Positions 25,652-35,044 of a stretch of 64,000 nt of DNA are shown piece after piece. The notes under the pieces are model-generated. The model made no database searches, was not told where the DNA came from, and was given only the letters and a program-made list of their open reading frames with translations. A program made the translations under genes and the position numbers. Source of the stretch: Rhizorhapis sp036570425 (lineage in GTDB: Bacteria > Pseudomonadota > Alphaproteobacteria > Sphingomonadales > Sphingomonadaceae); contig DATCYF010000021.1 of assembly GCA_036570425.1 (NCBI GenBank), forward strand, positions 145,237-209,236. The letters are read 5' to 3'. How positions within the stretch are numbered: position 1 is the stretch's first letter; each line of letters starts with the position of its first letter.

Positions 25652-27819
25652 GCCGCCTCTGCAAGGCGCGCCCGGCCCAGCTCTGAAGCAACAATCGTCT
25701 CGACATCAAGGATCAGGGCCACACGGCCGTCGCCCAATATCGTGGCCCCTGCAACGCCCGGTATCTGCTGGAAATTGGTTTCCAGGCTCTTGATCACGAC
25801 CTGCCGCTGATCCTTGATGGCGTCGACCATCAGCACGGAATGGCCCGCCGTTTCGGACTCGACCACGATCAGCACGGCCTGAGCCGGATCTGTCTGCGCG
25901 CCTTCAATCCCCAGCTTGCCGCCGATATGCTGGACCGGAAGGAACTGGCCGCGAACGTTCAGCATGAACTTGCCGCCGCCCAGCCGACGCACTTCCTCCG
26001 GCCGCGGCCGGAGGCTTTCCACGATATGCGTCAGGGGAATGACGAGCGTCTGGTCCCCAACTGCCACGATCATGCCGTCGGCAATGGCAAGGGTCAGCGG
26101 CATGGCAAGCGTGAAGGTGCTGCCGTGGCCGGGGCGCGAATGGATGCTGATCCGGCCCCCCAACGCCTGAACATTCTGCCGCACCACGTCCATGCCGACG
26201 CCGCGTCCGGAGATGTTGGAGACAGCCTGCGCAGTGGAAAAGCCGGGCGCGAAGATCAGATTGTCGATCTCCTCATCCGAAAGCTGCGCATCAGGTGCGA
26301 TAAGGCCCCGCTCAACTGCCTTGGCCAGGACGCGCTCCCGATTGATGCCCCGCCCATCATCCGATACGCAGATGAGAATACGGCCACCGCGATGCTCCGC
26401 GCTGAGGCGGACAACACCTTCGGCCTGCTTACCAGCAGCGATACGTTCATCGGGCGTTTCAAGGCCGTGATCGATGGCGTTGCGAATAAGGTGCGTCAGA
26501 GGCTCACCAATGCGTTCAACGACCGTCTTATCCAGTTCCGTGCCCTCGCCCTCGACATCCAGTCGCACCCGCTTGCCGGTTGCCGTTTCAAGCTCTCGCA
26601 CGATACGTGGCACACGGCTGAAGACCGACCGGATCGGCTGGGCGCGGATCGACATGGCGCAATCCTGCAATTCGCGGGTCAGGTGGTCCAGATCGGCCAC
26701 TTCGGGGATCTGCGCTACACCCTGAATGGAAAGCTGCTGTGCCAGCATCGCCTGAGTGATCACCAGTTCGCCGACCGTGTTCACCAGACGGTCCAGCTTT
26801 TCCAGATCGACGCGAATGGTCTGGCCTGCCTTCGCGGCAGCCTGCGTTCCGGATGCAGCAGGTGCGGCGGCTTCTTTCGGTTCCTGTTTCGCCACCGCCT
26901 GGATCGCCACGGGCTTTGCCTCTGGCTCAGGCTTCTTTTCAGCGACAGGCATTGGCGCTTTCAAAATGAATTCGGGAGCGGGCGTAGCCGCGATTTCTTC
27001 AAGCACTGGTTCGGCATCGACCTCTTCAATGCTGAGTTTGCATTCAGGGCCGATGAAATCAAAGATGTCGGCAATGTCGCTGCGTGGCACGCTGACTGGA
27101 AGCCGATATTGCCATTCCAGATAAGCCGACGCCGGATTGAAGGCATCAAGATCGGGAATCTCGTCCACATCGACATGAACGCAGCGCGCGCCCAGATCCA
27201 CGAGTTCGCGCAACAGCAACAGCGGTTCACTGCCATTGGTGAGCGCGCCGGGCATTGGCCGGACGCTCACCAGCCATTCCTTTGCGACAGTCTCGCTGGT
27301 TATCTCGCCGCCGTTGGGCTGATCCAACGCACTGAGAAGGCCGTCAAGATCGAAGTCCAATCCTGTAATTTCAGGAAGCGCCAGTTCAGGCAGAGCAGGC
27401 TCTTCAGCCGTAACGGCCTCTTCAACATTGCTGGGGCTCGCGACGCTTTCGGCTATGTCTTCCAGCAGGCGGCTCATTTCAGCGTCATCGGGAGTGCCGC
27501 ATTCGCCTTTGATCGCGCTGACATGGTCAGTCAGGAGGTCGAAGGCGCGAAACAGCGTCGCCAGCAGTTCTTCAGTCAGCGGCTTATCGCCGTCGCGCAC
27601 CTGCGCCAGCACAGTTTCGAACTTATGCGTATATTGCTGGAGCGCGGTAAAGCCGAAGGCACCCGCTCCACCCTTGATAGAATGGACCGCGCGGAAAATG
27701 CTGTTGATTGCTTCGCTGTCTTCCGGGTTGGATTGGCAATCGATCAGCGCAATTTCGGCGCTGGCGAGCCCTTCGTCGCATTCCTGGAGGAAAATGAGCT
27801 GGATATCGTCCTGGTTCAT
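25648..27819 (-). CDS. cheA: Chemotaxis histidine kinase CheA
   Basis: A 723-residue CheA. The Hpt domain has its phospho-His at about residue 46 (RAVHSIKGGAGAFG). A long linker with P2-like sequence and an Ala/Pro/Lys-rich segment follows (about 160-330). Then come the dimerisation domain (DKLDRLVNTVGELVITQA is here VRLEKLD-like: LEKLDRLVNTVGELV), the ATPase with DHGLETPDERIAAGK and GRGVGMDVV, and the C-terminal CheW-like domain. The start at 27819 (MNQDDIQL) has GGGA upstream. It lies 14 bp after the STAS gene and overlaps cheR. Confidence 0.95.
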   Translation of the reverse strand: MNQDDIQLIFLQECDEGLASAEIALIDCQSNPEDSEAINSIFRAVHSIKGGAGAFGFTALQQYTHKFETVLAQVRDGDKPLTEELLATLFRAFDLLTDHVSAIKGECGTPDDAEMSRLLEDIAESVASPSNVEEAVTAEEPALPELALPEITGLDFDLDGLLSALDQPNGGEITSETVAKEWLVSVRPMPGALTNGSEPLLLLRELVDLGARCVHVDVDEIPDLDAFNPASAYLEWQYRLPVSVPRSDIADIFDFIGPECKLSIEEVDAEPVLEEIAATPAPEFILKAPMPVAEKKPEPEAKPVAIQAVAKQEPKEAAAPAASGTQAAAKAGQTIRVDLEKLDRLVNTVGELVITQAMLAQQLSIQGVAQIPEVADLDHLTRELQDCAMSIRAQPIRSVFSRVPRIVRELETATGKRVRLDVEGEGTELDKTVVERIGEPLTHLIRNAIDHGLETPDERIAAGKQAEGVVRLSAEHRGGRILICVSDDGRGINRERVLAKAVERGLIAPDAQLSDEEIDNLIFAPGFSTAQAVSNISGRGVGMDVVRQNVQALGGRISIHSRPGHGSTFTLAMPLTLAIADGMIVAVGDQTLVIPLTHIVESLRPRPEEVRRLGGGKFMLNVRGQFLPVQHIGGKLGIEGAQTDPAQAVLIVVESETAGHSVLMVDAIKDQRQVVIKSLETNFQQIPGVAGATILGDGRVALILDVETIVASELGRARLAEAA

Positions 27820-27833
27820 GAGTGCATTCCCTC

Positions 27834-28118
27834 TCAAAGCGTCTGGGCGCTATGGCCGGAAAGATGATTCCGCAGACCCGATATGCGCACTGCGTTTTCG
27901 AAGGCCTCGCTGGCGTCCTGAATGACGAAGGCCAGGCCCCGGCGACTGGCGGTAAGCGCCGCGCTCAGCAAAAGCTGAACGCCGCATTGGCCGATCTGGC
28001 GAACATCACCAGCGGCGATCGTTACTCCAGGTCCGCCGCCAAGGGCGTCGGCGATTTCAGGCGCCAGTTCGATAGCTACCATACGGTCGAAGACCGCAGG
28101 AAGGTTGATGGTTTTCAT
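27834..28118 (-). CDS. STAS-domain protein of the che operon
   Basis: A 94-residue single STAS domain. The strand-loop normally holding the phosphorylated Ser/Thr (D-S/T-S/T-G) reads GDVRQIGQCGVQLLLSA, so the usual phospho-site is replaced, as in other STAS proteins of chemotaxis operons. GGGGGATAAGACC precedes the ATG. The gene lies between the globin-coupled receptor and cheA; it probably acts in array assembly or regulation of the kinase, but this is inference. Confidence 0.8.
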   Translation of the reverse strand: MKTINLPAVFDRMVAIELAPEIADALGGGPGVTIAAGDVRQIGQCGVQLLLSAALTASRRGLAFVIQDASEAFENAVRISGLRNHLSGHSAQTL

Positions 28119-28144
28119 GGTCTTATCCCCCCTGTTACGCTGCT

Positions 28145-29602
28145 TCAGGCGACCCGGCGCGTCCGTGCGGGCATGCGCACTTCGGGAACAGCCCCACCGC
28201 CAATGTTGAAGCCATTGACCAGCCGTGCGAGCTGATCCGCCTCCGAAGCAAGGCTTCGTGCGGCAGCCGTGCTTTGTTCAACCATGGCGGCATTTTGCTG
28301 CGTGCTGCGATCCATGTCGCCAACAGCGCTGTTCACTTGCTGCAGATTGGCGGCCTGACTTTCGGTGGTGGCCGAAATTTCAGTGACCAGGGAGCGCACT
28401 TCGCTGATCCGCATGACGATATGATCCAGCGTCTGGCCAGTCCGGCCAACCAGGTCGACCCCGCTCGTCACCTGACCGGAGCTTGTGCCGATCAGTTCCT
28501 TAATATCCTTGGCGGCGTCGGCGGAACGCTGGGCCAGTGCGCGGACCTCATTGGCGACCACAGCAAAGCCCTTGCCTGCATCTCCGGCACGCGCCGCTTC
28601 AACACCGGCGTTCAGCGCCAGCAGGTTCGTCTGGAACGCAATGCCATCAATGACGGTCACGATATTGGCGATCTCGGCTGAAGATTTCTCAATGCCGTCC
28701 ATTGCGCCGATGGCCTGCTTCACTACCTCGCCGCCCCGAATCGCCTCCTTTTCAGCCTCCGCAACGGTATGGCTGACCTGCGCCGCACTTTGCGCGGTGT
28801 CGCGGACGGAAGCGGTGACGTCGTTCATGGCAGCGGAGGTCTGCTGAAGTGCGGCGGCCTGCTGCTCGGTGCGGCGCGCCAGATCGTCGGCGGCGGAGCT
28901 GATCTCGCTGGAACCCGTATGGGTGCTTTCCGCGCTATTGGCGACAGCGCCCAATATGGAGCGCATCTGCGCCGCCATGGCGTTGAAGTCGTCGCTCAAT
29001 TTGCTGTAACCTTCAGGCAGATCATCCATCGAAACAGAAAAATCACCCGCCGCCATGCGCGACATGGCCTCTCCCAATTTCTGCACGACCGCATCACGAC
29101 TGGCCTGTTCGGCTGCGAAATAGGACGATATGGCGATATCCGCGTCCAGCAACGCCGTCTTTACCAATGTGGTGACGATCTTTGCCAGCCGCCCTCCACT
29201 GAGTCGCGCTATCACGGCGCCACTCATAACCTTGCTGATCAGTTGCTCCAGCATGAGCGCATAACCACCAATGTACCAGCTTGGCTCAAGACCAGCACGG
29301 GCATGGACCTGACCCACTGCCTCGGCGGCCTGGAAATAGCGCTCATTGGGCGGGCCGGAAAACAGTTGCGTCCAATGTGCCGTCTGCTTGGCAGCAACCC
29401 GGTCCATCGCCTGCCTGGAACTGAACAGCTTGCTCGTTTCTGGCGTGGCTGCGACCTTGGCGTAGAAATTCTTCAACGCGCCTTCGCAATGGCTCTGGAT
29501 CGCTTTCTGGATTGCGGGATAGACCGCGTAATTGTCGGCATTCAAGCCGTAAAAGGAAACGCGCCGGGAAAGATTATCCTGGTCATTGCTCTTGGAGTGC
29601 AT
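28145..29602 (-). CDS. Globin-coupled methyl-accepting chemotaxis protein
   Basis: A soluble 485-residue receptor. Residues about 10-170 form a protoglobin-type sensor like HemAT: AVYPAIQKAIQSHCEGALKN, the candidate proximal haem His at residue 100 in GQVHARAGLEP followed by SWYIGGY. A HAMP-like stretch (MAAGDFSVSMDDLPEGYSKL) leads to the MCP signalling domain with the hairpin tip EIANIVTVIDGIAFQTNLLA and NAGVEAARAGDAGKGFAVVA. No transmembrane helix and no CheR tether at the C-terminus. It is likely an oxygen (aerotaxis) sensor. Confidence 0.88.
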   Translation of the reverse strand: MHSKSNDQDNLSRRVSFYGLNADNYAVYPAIQKAIQSHCEGALKNFYAKVAATPETSKLFSSRQAMDRVAAKQTAHWTQLFSGPPNERYFQAAEAVGQVHARAGLEPSWYIGGYALMLEQLISKVMSGAVIARLSGGRLAKIVTTLVKTALLDADIAISSYFAAEQASRDAVVQKLGEAMSRMAAGDFSVSMDDLPEGYSKLSDDFNAMAAQMRSILGAVANSAESTHTGSSEISSAADDLARRTEQQAAALQQTSAAMNDVTASVRDTAQSAAQVSHTVAEAEKEAIRGGEVVKQAIGAMDGIEKSSAEIANIVTVIDGIAFQTNLLALNAGVEAARAGDAGKGFAVVANEVRALAQRSADAAKDIKELIGTSSGQVTSGVDLVGRTGQTLDHIVMRISEVRSLVTEISATTESQAANLQQVNSAVGDMDRSTQQNAAMVEQSTAAARSLASEADQLARLVNGFNIGGGAVPEVRMPARTRRVA

Positions 29603-29671
29603 GTGCGATCGGGTCCTTGTTATCGTTGGCCGTGAGAACGGTTCAGCACCGGGTTTCTTGAATGAGGAGAA

Positions 29672-29695
29672 GGAGCACGCTTCGCAGGGTGCTCC
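29672..29695 (-). terminator. Hairpin between the two receptor genes
   Basis: A perfect 7-bp inverted repeat (GGAGCAC, 29672-29678, with GTGCTCC, 29689-29695) lies 8 bp after the stop of the membrane receptor gene. On the minus strand TTCTCCTC follows. It may partly terminate after the first receptor, lowering expression of the genes behind it. Confidence 0.4.
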
Positions 29696-29703
29696 CCATG
29701 CAG

Positions 29704-31194
29704 TCAGAATTCTGTCCAGTCGTCGTCGGCCGGTTCGGCTTTCAGGGCTGTATTGCCATGGGAGACCGGCAGCGCCTTCACCGCTGGCTTACGCGTTGCC
29801 TTGGGAACGGCAACCATTGGTCGCGGCGTTGCGACCGGGCGACGTTTCGCGTTTTCGGTCCGGCTTATATTGAAACGGCTGACCAGCTTCAGGAGTTGGC
29901 TCGCTTCCGAAGCAAGGCTGCGCGCGGCGGCCGTGCTCTGCTCCACCATGGCGGCATTTTGCTGGGTGCGGCTGTCCATGTCGCCGATCGCGCCGTTCAC
30001 TTGCTGCAGGTTGCTGGCCTGCGCTTCTGTCGAAGCCGAGATTTCCGTGATGAGGCCGCGCACTTCGTCCACTTTCGCGACGATGCGGTCCAGCATTTGG
30101 CCAGTCTGTCCAACCAGATGCACGCCGCTTTCCACTTGCTCTGAGCTGGTCGTGATCAGTTGCTTGATGTCACGCGCCGCATCAGCCGAACGCTGCGCCA
30201 GAGCGCGAACTTCATTGGCGACCACTGCGAAGCCCTTGCCTGCGTCACCTGCCCGCGCCGCTTCCACGCCTGCGTTCAGCGCCAGCAGGTTGGTCTGGAA
30301 CGCGATGCCATCAATGACATTGATGATCTGTGCGATCTCCTGGGCCGATTTCTCGATCTGGTCCATTGCAGCCACAGCGCGGGCGACCGTCTGACCCCCA
30401 TCAGCAGCCTCCCGATGCGCCTCATTGACAACCGTGTTAGCGCTGCCCGCCCGCTGCGCGGTTGAGCGTACGCCGGATGTTACCTCACTGGTCGCCGCTG
30501 CCGTTTCCTCCAGCGCTGCGGCCTGCTGTTCCGTGCGGCGCGACAGATCTTCAGCAGCGGAACTGATTTCGTTGGAGCCCGTGTTGATGCTGTCGGCCGA
30601 TTCCGCAACCGAAAGCATGATCTGGCGCAATTGCGCTACCGCTTCGTTATAATCGGTGCGCAGCTTTTCAAAAGCCGGTGGGAACGGCGTTTCAATCCGG
30701 TAATCGATCTGCCCCTGCGCCATCCGCTGCAGGCCATCGCCCAGAGCAGCTACAATGGCTTGTTGAGCCTTTTCCCGCGAAGCTCCCTGATCCTGGTTTA
30801 CTGCTGCATCCCGGAACGTCACCATCGCCCGACAAAGCCGGCCGACGCAATCTTCATAATGCGTGCGGCTGATCTCAATGCCTGTGTTCCCGGCAGCCAG
30901 CGCTTCCATGTCGATCACAGTGGCAACATAAGGATCAGATATGGTCCGGCGGAAAAACCAAGCGGCCGGTATGCAGACAAGAACAGCGCCGATGGAAAAG
31001 GTCCATGCCCAGGCCAGCATGCCTTCATGAACTGCCTTCGCGGCGGCCAAGTCCTGAGCTGCCAATGCTTCGCCCAACTGATGATCCGCGAGGTAAACAG
31101 CAAGTCCGCCGCCGATCAACAAAGCGCAAAAAAATCCAAACGCAGTCGCCAGCTTCTGGCGGATCGGTGCCTTTTCGACGAACCACTTTATCAT
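29704..31194 (-). CDS. Membrane methyl-accepting chemotaxis protein with DWTEF tail
   Basis: A 496-residue receptor with two membrane helices (LATAFGFFCALLIGGGLAVYLA and the WTFSIGAVLVCIPAAWFF segment) but only a short periplasmic loop of about 35 residues, then HAMP-like repeats and a signalling domain nearly identical to that of the neighbouring receptor. The C-terminus ends DDDWTEF, a pentapeptide of the NWETF type that tethers CheR and CheB. The start at 31194 follows GGGGGTAG. The small loop argues against classical ligand binding outside the cell. Confidence 0.9.
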   Translation of the reverse strand: MIKWFVEKAPIRQKLATAFGFFCALLIGGGLAVYLADHQLGEALAAQDLAAAKAVHEGMLAWAWTFSIGAVLVCIPAAWFFRRTISDPYVATVIDMEALAAGNTGIEISRTHYEDCVGRLCRAMVTFRDAAVNQDQGASREKAQQAIVAALGDGLQRMAQGQIDYRIETPFPPAFEKLRTDYNEAVAQLRQIMLSVAESADSINTGSNEISSAAEDLSRRTEQQAAALEETAAATSEVTSGVRSTAQRAGSANTVVNEAHREAADGGQTVARAVAAMDQIEKSAQEIAQIINVIDGIAFQTNLLALNAGVEAARAGDAGKGFAVVANEVRALAQRSADAARDIKQLITTSSEQVESGVHLVGQTGQMLDRIVAKVDEVRGLITEISASTEAQASNLQQVNGAIGDMDSRTQQNAAMVEQSTAAARSLASEASQLLKLVSRFNISRTENAKRRPVATPRPMVAVPKATRKPAVKALPVSHGNTALKAEPADDDWTEF

Positions 31195-31258
31195 TAGCCT
31201 ACCCCCTATATGCCGAACCGGGCCTGCGGCGCGGCGGTGCAAATCTGAAAACTACTGG

Positions 31259-31274
31259 TTAAGACGCCGTTAAC
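31259..31274 (-). promoter_or_regulatory. CtrA box upstream of the chemotaxis operon
   Basis: TTAA-N7-TTAAC, the full CtrA consensus, read on either strand because the site is part of an inverted repeat (GTTAA gacgccg TTAAC). It lies 64 bp upstream of the first receptor gene. CtrA controls chemotaxis and flagellar genes in many alphaproteobacteria. Confidence 0.65.
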
Positions 31275-31394
31275 GGGCGATCGCGTTTTCGAATTCGCGA
31301 CAGATCAAAGATCGGTCAGGCGGCCTATTGCTTTAGGGCGAGTGCAAACTTTTATGACAGGAAGCCGAACAACGCGGAAAACGGCGCCTATTGG

Positions 31395-32510
31395 CTATTC
31401 GAATCTGTCGGGGGCATAAGGTTCGGCATCGATGTGGCGCACTGAAGCGTGGCGCGGTTCGCCTGTGAGCAGCGACGCCCCCAGCTTCGCGGCCGCAAGC
31501 GCGGTCTGAATGCCAAAACCGCCTTGCCCCGCGAACCAGAAAAATCCACGCGCCAGAGGATCAAAGCCATAAACGGGCAGGCGGTCAGGCGCAAAGCTGC
31601 GCAAGCCCGCCCATTTGCGCTCGACCGCTTCCACATTCCAATCGACCACCTGCTGGAAACGTGCGATCGCCTCCGCCACCGCCCATTCCTCGGGTGCGGC
31701 ATCACCCGGCGGGGCGGGCGCCTCGTCGTGAGGTGTGAGCCATAGACGCCCAGTGCCCTCCACCTTGAAATAGAAATGTTCTTCGATGTCGATGATGAGT
31801 GGCAGGTCCCTCGGAGGCGCTGGATCGGTGCGCAATTGCACCACCGTCCGGCGCAACGGCTGTATCCCGATGGGCGCTACGCCGCAGGCGCGCGCGACTT
31901 CGTCGGCCCAAGCGCCTGCTGCGTTGACCAGGACCTGCGCAAGGACTGGCCCCGCAGTTGTTTCAATCCGCCAACCTGCACCCTCGCGCCGTGCCGACAG
32001 CAATTTGCGCGCGTTGGCGATTTTCGCTCCTGCCTTCGTTGCTGCGCGCAGGCAAGCGGCGTGCAGGGCCGCAACGTCTATGTCCATGGTGCTGGGTTCA
32101 GCCAGCCCGCGCGTCCAGCCAGGACGTAGGCCGCCGATGCGCTGCTCCAGCGCCATTCTGTCAAGCGGAGTCAATGCAACGGTGGAACCTGCGAACTTTT
32201 CCGTAAACGCCATAAAGGCAGCCGCGCTATCTTCCCGGCCGATATGAATCGCGCCTCGTTCATGCAGGAAAGGCGTTTCGGAAAAAGCCGGATCGGGGGT
32301 GCGCATCAATGAACCGGAAGCAGTCGTCAGCGGCTGAATGGCAGGGCCGCCGTAGCTTTCAGCCCAGAACGCAACTGATCGGCCAGTCGCGTGATAGCCG
32401 GGCTGGCTTTCCATTTCGAGCAAGAGCACGGACGCATTCCGAGCGATTTCCGCTGCAAGGCTGGCCCCTGCCATGCCAGCGCCCGCGATCACCACATCGA
32501 AATTCTTCAT
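31395..32510 (-). CDS. FAD-dependent oxidoreductase, DAO family
   Basis: A 371-residue flavoprotein of the D-amino acid oxidase/glycine oxidase fold. The N-terminal dinucleotide motif VVIAGAGMAGASLAAEIA and the ELLEMESQPGYH-like strand LLLEMESQPGYHATGRS are followed by substrate-domain sequence and a C-terminal FAD motif GFFWFAGQGGFGIQTALA. Candidate substrates are D- or N-methylated amino acids; this cannot be settled from sequence. Its start overlaps the stop of the upstream hydrolase gene by 4 nt (ATGA), so the two form an operon. Confidence 0.85.
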   Translation of the reverse strand: MKNFDVVIAGAGMAGASLAAEIARNASVLLLEMESQPGYHATGRSVAFWAESYGGPAIQPLTTASGSLMRTPDPAFSETPFLHERGAIHIGREDSAAAFMAFTEKFAGSTVALTPLDRMALEQRIGGLRPGWTRGLAEPSTMDIDVAALHAACLRAATKAGAKIANARKLLSARREGAGWRIETTAGPVLAQVLVNAAGAWADEVARACGVAPIGIQPLRRTVVQLRTDPAPPRDLPLIIDIEEHFYFKVEGTGRLWLTPHDEAPAPPGDAAPEEWAVAEAIARFQQVVDWNVEAVERKWAGLRSFAPDRLPVYGFDPLARGFFWFAGQGGFGIQTALAAAKLGASLLTGEPRHASVRHIDAEPYAPDRFE

Positions 32511-33460
32511 AGCGCGGGCGCCACTTCGTTTAGGAAGGCATCGATCCGCGCTAGCGCGTCCAGGCGCACATCGTCCGCCTCCCGCAGAATTTCATGCGCC
32601 GCGTTTGGCCCATAGCTGTGCAGGCGGCATTCCGGAAGGCGATCCGCGGCACGGCGAATTGCCCGTATGTCGACCAAACCGTCCTCTTCGGCAGCCAGCA
32701 TCATCAGCGGCAAAGCAATCTTTTCCAATGATCCGGGAGCGTCCAGCATAGCCAATGATTTATAGGCTGCATCCATCCATTGCCAGCTTGGCGGCCCAAG
32801 TTTCAGTCCAGGCACATGGTCCTTCCAGAATATCTCGTCCTGATAGCGTTCGAGCGAGTGAGTCAGCAATGCTTGGCGAAGCGATGGCGAGACACCTGGC
32901 TTTTCCTCATTGTTCCACGCCATTCGCGCGGGATCGCCAAGCACGCACATCAACCGGGAAATTCGCGCGCACCATGCAGCAGGAAGGGGGCCGCTGTTCA
33001 TCCCCAACATGGGTGCGATCAGCACAGCGGCATCGGGACTCATCGCCTTCTCGGCAAGGGCGCGCAACAACAGATGGCCGCCCATGCTGTGTCCGATCAC
33101 GACATGCGGCCCGGCATGCTCGCTCGCCCATTCGCGGTAAAAAGCGGCCAGATCGGCAACCCAAACCGCAAAATCGCTGGCATGGCCGACAAGGGGATTG
33201 TCCGACAGCCTGCCCGATCCACCCTGCCCACGCCAATCGAAACTGGTCACATGCCACCCTGCCTCATGAAAATGGGCAATGGCTTCCAGATATTTCTCGA
33301 AAATATCGCCCCGACCCGTCAGGAACAGCATCGCCCCGCGCGCAGTACTGCCGGAGGCAGGCCAGTCGAAACGACGAATTCGCCAGCCGTCAGGGGCGGC
33401 CCAATTGCTGATCTGGCTGTCTTGCGGATAGGACCTGCGATCAGCCGAAATGATAGTCAT
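32507..33460 (-). CDS. Alpha/beta hydrolase, lysophospholipase (PldB) type
   Basis: A 317-residue serine hydrolase of the monoacylglycerol lipase/lysophospholipase group. The nucleophile elbow is GHSMGGH (about residue 142), an oxyanion-type FLTGRGDIFEKYLE segment lies near the N-terminus, and the conserved FDWRGQGGSGR precedes the elbow. The likely Asp (AEEDGLVD) and His (GPNAAHEI) close the triad. No signal peptide. It is divergent from cpaA across 50 bp. Confidence 0.87.
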   Translation of the reverse strand: MTIISADRRSYPQDSQISNWAAPDGWRIRRFDWPASGSTARGAMLFLTGRGDIFEKYLEAIAHFHEAGWHVTSFDWRGQGGSGRLSDNPLVGHASDFAVWVADLAAFYREWASEHAGPHVVIGHSMGGHLLLRALAEKAMSPDAAVLIAPMLGMNSGPLPAAWCARISRLMCVLGDPARMAWNNEEKPGVSPSLRQALLTHSLERYQDEIFWKDHVPGLKLGPPSWQWMDAAYKSLAMLDAPGSLEKIALPLMMLAAEEDGLVDIRAIRRAADRLPECRLHSYGPNAAHEILREADDVRLDALARIDAFLNEVAPAL

Positions 33461-33510
33461 CAGTCATGGTTTACGGTTTGGTAAGGTAAAAGGTCTAGAG
33501 CCTTCCTCCC

Positions 33511-33984
33511 ATGGACAGGCAGTTTTTTATTCTGGCCCTTGCAGCCGCGCTTTCAGTCCTGCTGGTTATTGCCGCTGCGACTGACATTCGGAGCCGGATC
33601 ATATCCAACCGGCTTAACATTGCCATCGCAGCGCTGGCGCCTCTGTTCTGGCTCGCAAATGGGCTGGCGCCCTGGCCCGACATGCTGCTTCAGATCATAT
33701 TCGCCTGCATCATCTTCGGCTTGTTCACGATGATATTCGCCACGGGCATGATGGGGGGCGGCGACGTCAAGTTGTTGGGCGCGCTGGCGCTCTGGCTCCC
33801 CTGGCAACCCATGATGATGCTGTTGCTCATCATGTCGGTTCTGGGCGGTGTGGTAACTGTGATCACGGTCCTCCATCACAAGATCGGCCGCCGCATCGGC
33901 CGTCCGGAAATCCCCTATGGCGTCGCGATAGCGTTGGCCGGACTGTGGGTCGTTGGCGAACGATATTTTAACCACTTTGCGTAA
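33511..33984 (+). CDS. cpaA: Prepilin peptidase CpaA/TadV
   Basis: Inner-membrane aspartyl peptidase that trims Flp-type prepilins. 157 residues with about four to five helices. The two catalytic Asp are seen: in AATDIRSRIISNRLN (about residue 26) and in MMGGGDVKLLGAL (about residue 86). No Flp pilin substrate gene lies in the window. It is the first gene of the pilus cluster and has a 50-bp gap to cpaB. The ribosome site is weak. Confidence 0.92.
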   Translation: MDRQFFILALAAALSVLLVIAAATDIRSRIISNRLNIAIAALAPLFWLANGLAPWPDMLLQIIFACIIFGLFTMIFATGMMGGGDVKLLGALALWLPWQPMMMLLLIMSVLGGVVTVITVLHHKIGRRIGRPEIPYGVAIALAGLWVVGERYFNHFA

Positions 33985-34034
33985 TACTGAACACCAGAAA
34001 CACATCGGCCCGTCGTCAGGAGGCGAATTTCGTC

Positions 34035-35042
34035 ATGGATGGAAAGAAGATTGCACTGCTGGCGGGAGCGCTGATCATAGCGATCGCTACAGCGTTCATG
34101 GCGCGCAGCATGTTCGCCAGCTCCGGCGCTCCCCAGGCGACAGCGGCGAATATGCAGCCGCAACTGGACGGCCCTCAGGTGCTGGTCGCAACGCGCGCCC
34201 TGCCCGTCGGCACGATCATTGGGCCTGACAGCTTCCGTTTTCAGCCCTGGCCCAAGGAACTGGTCGAACAGGCCTATTTCCTGAAGGGCGAAACCGATCC
34301 CGCTTCATTGGCCGGCACTGTCGTTCGCAACACCATCACGGCCGGGCAGCCCATCACCCAGGGTTCTTTGGTCAAGCCCGGAGATCGCGGTTTCCTGGCA
34401 GCGGCGCTTGGCCCTGGCATGCGCGCCATCACTGTGCCGGTATCCGCGCAAAGTTCGGTTGCCGGGTTTGTCTTTCCTGGCGACCGAGTCGATCTCGTCC
34501 TGACACAGGAAGTCGCGGGCGGCGGCGACGGAGAGCCGTTGAAAGTATCTGAAACCATCATGCGCAACCTGCGCGTACTCGCCACTGACCAGCGAACCGA
34601 TCCGGTCGGGGAGGACGGCAAGCGAGAGGTCATGACCTATTCCAACGTCACGCTGGAAGTCACGCCCAAGATCGCGGAAAAGATCGCAGTCGCGCAGACC
34701 ATCGGAACGCTTTCGCTCTCTCTACGCTCCATCGCCGACAACAGGAGCGAACTGGAGCAAGCCATCGCCGCAGGCGACGTCACGATACCTGACGATCCGG
34801 CCGAAGAGAAAAAGATGCTTCTCGCCATCGCCAGCCAACCCGTCGACACGCGCTCCACCTTTGCCACTGGCGCTGACGTATCCCGGTTCCAGCGCAGCAC
34901 TGTCCCGGCCAAGCCGCAGGACAACGATAACGCAGTTCAATCCACAGCAGGCGTACCGGGCGGAGCCACTGTCGTCGCCGGTCCCGTCGTCCGCGTTGCG
35001 CGCGGCACCGCAGTTACCGCGGTTCCGGTCGGAGGTAAGTGA
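34035..35042 (+). CDS. cpaB: Flp pilus assembly protein CpaB/RcpC
   Basis: A 335-residue periplasmic/membrane protein with an N-terminal anchor (IALLAGALIIAIATAFMA), a SAF domain (VLVATRALPVGTIIGPDSFRF, about residues 55-115) and the RcpC domain (GMRAITVPVSAQSSVAGFVFPGDRVDLVLTQ). It stabilises the outer-membrane secretin. The tail is Ala/Val/Pro rich and probably disordered. It is coupled to cpaC: GGAGG at its end serves the next gene. Confidence 0.93.
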   Translation: MDGKKIALLAGALIIAIATAFMARSMFASSGAPQATAANMQPQLDGPQVLVATRALPVGTIIGPDSFRFQPWPKELVEQAYFLKGETDPASLAGTVVRNTITAGQPITQGSLVKPGDRGFLAAALGPGMRAITVPVSAQSSVAGFVFPGDRVDLVLTQEVAGGGDGEPLKVSETIMRNLRVLATDQRTDPVGEDGKREVMTYSNVTLEVTPKIAEKIAVAQTIGTLSLSLRSIADNRSELEQAIAAGDVTIPDDPAEEKKMLLAIASQPVDTRSTFATGADVSRFQRSTVPAKPQDNDNAVQSTAGVPGGATVVAGPVVRVARGTAVTAVPVGGK

Positions 35043-35044
35043 AA

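Noticed and set aside
25840..27867. Long open frame of 675 codons antisense to cheA
   Set aside because: cheA is clearly coding; the antisense frame is a by-product of high GC codon use and matches no family.
28145..31194. Near-identical DNA in the two receptor genes as a possible recombination repeat
   Set aside because: Similarity follows the conserved signalling domain of the protein family.
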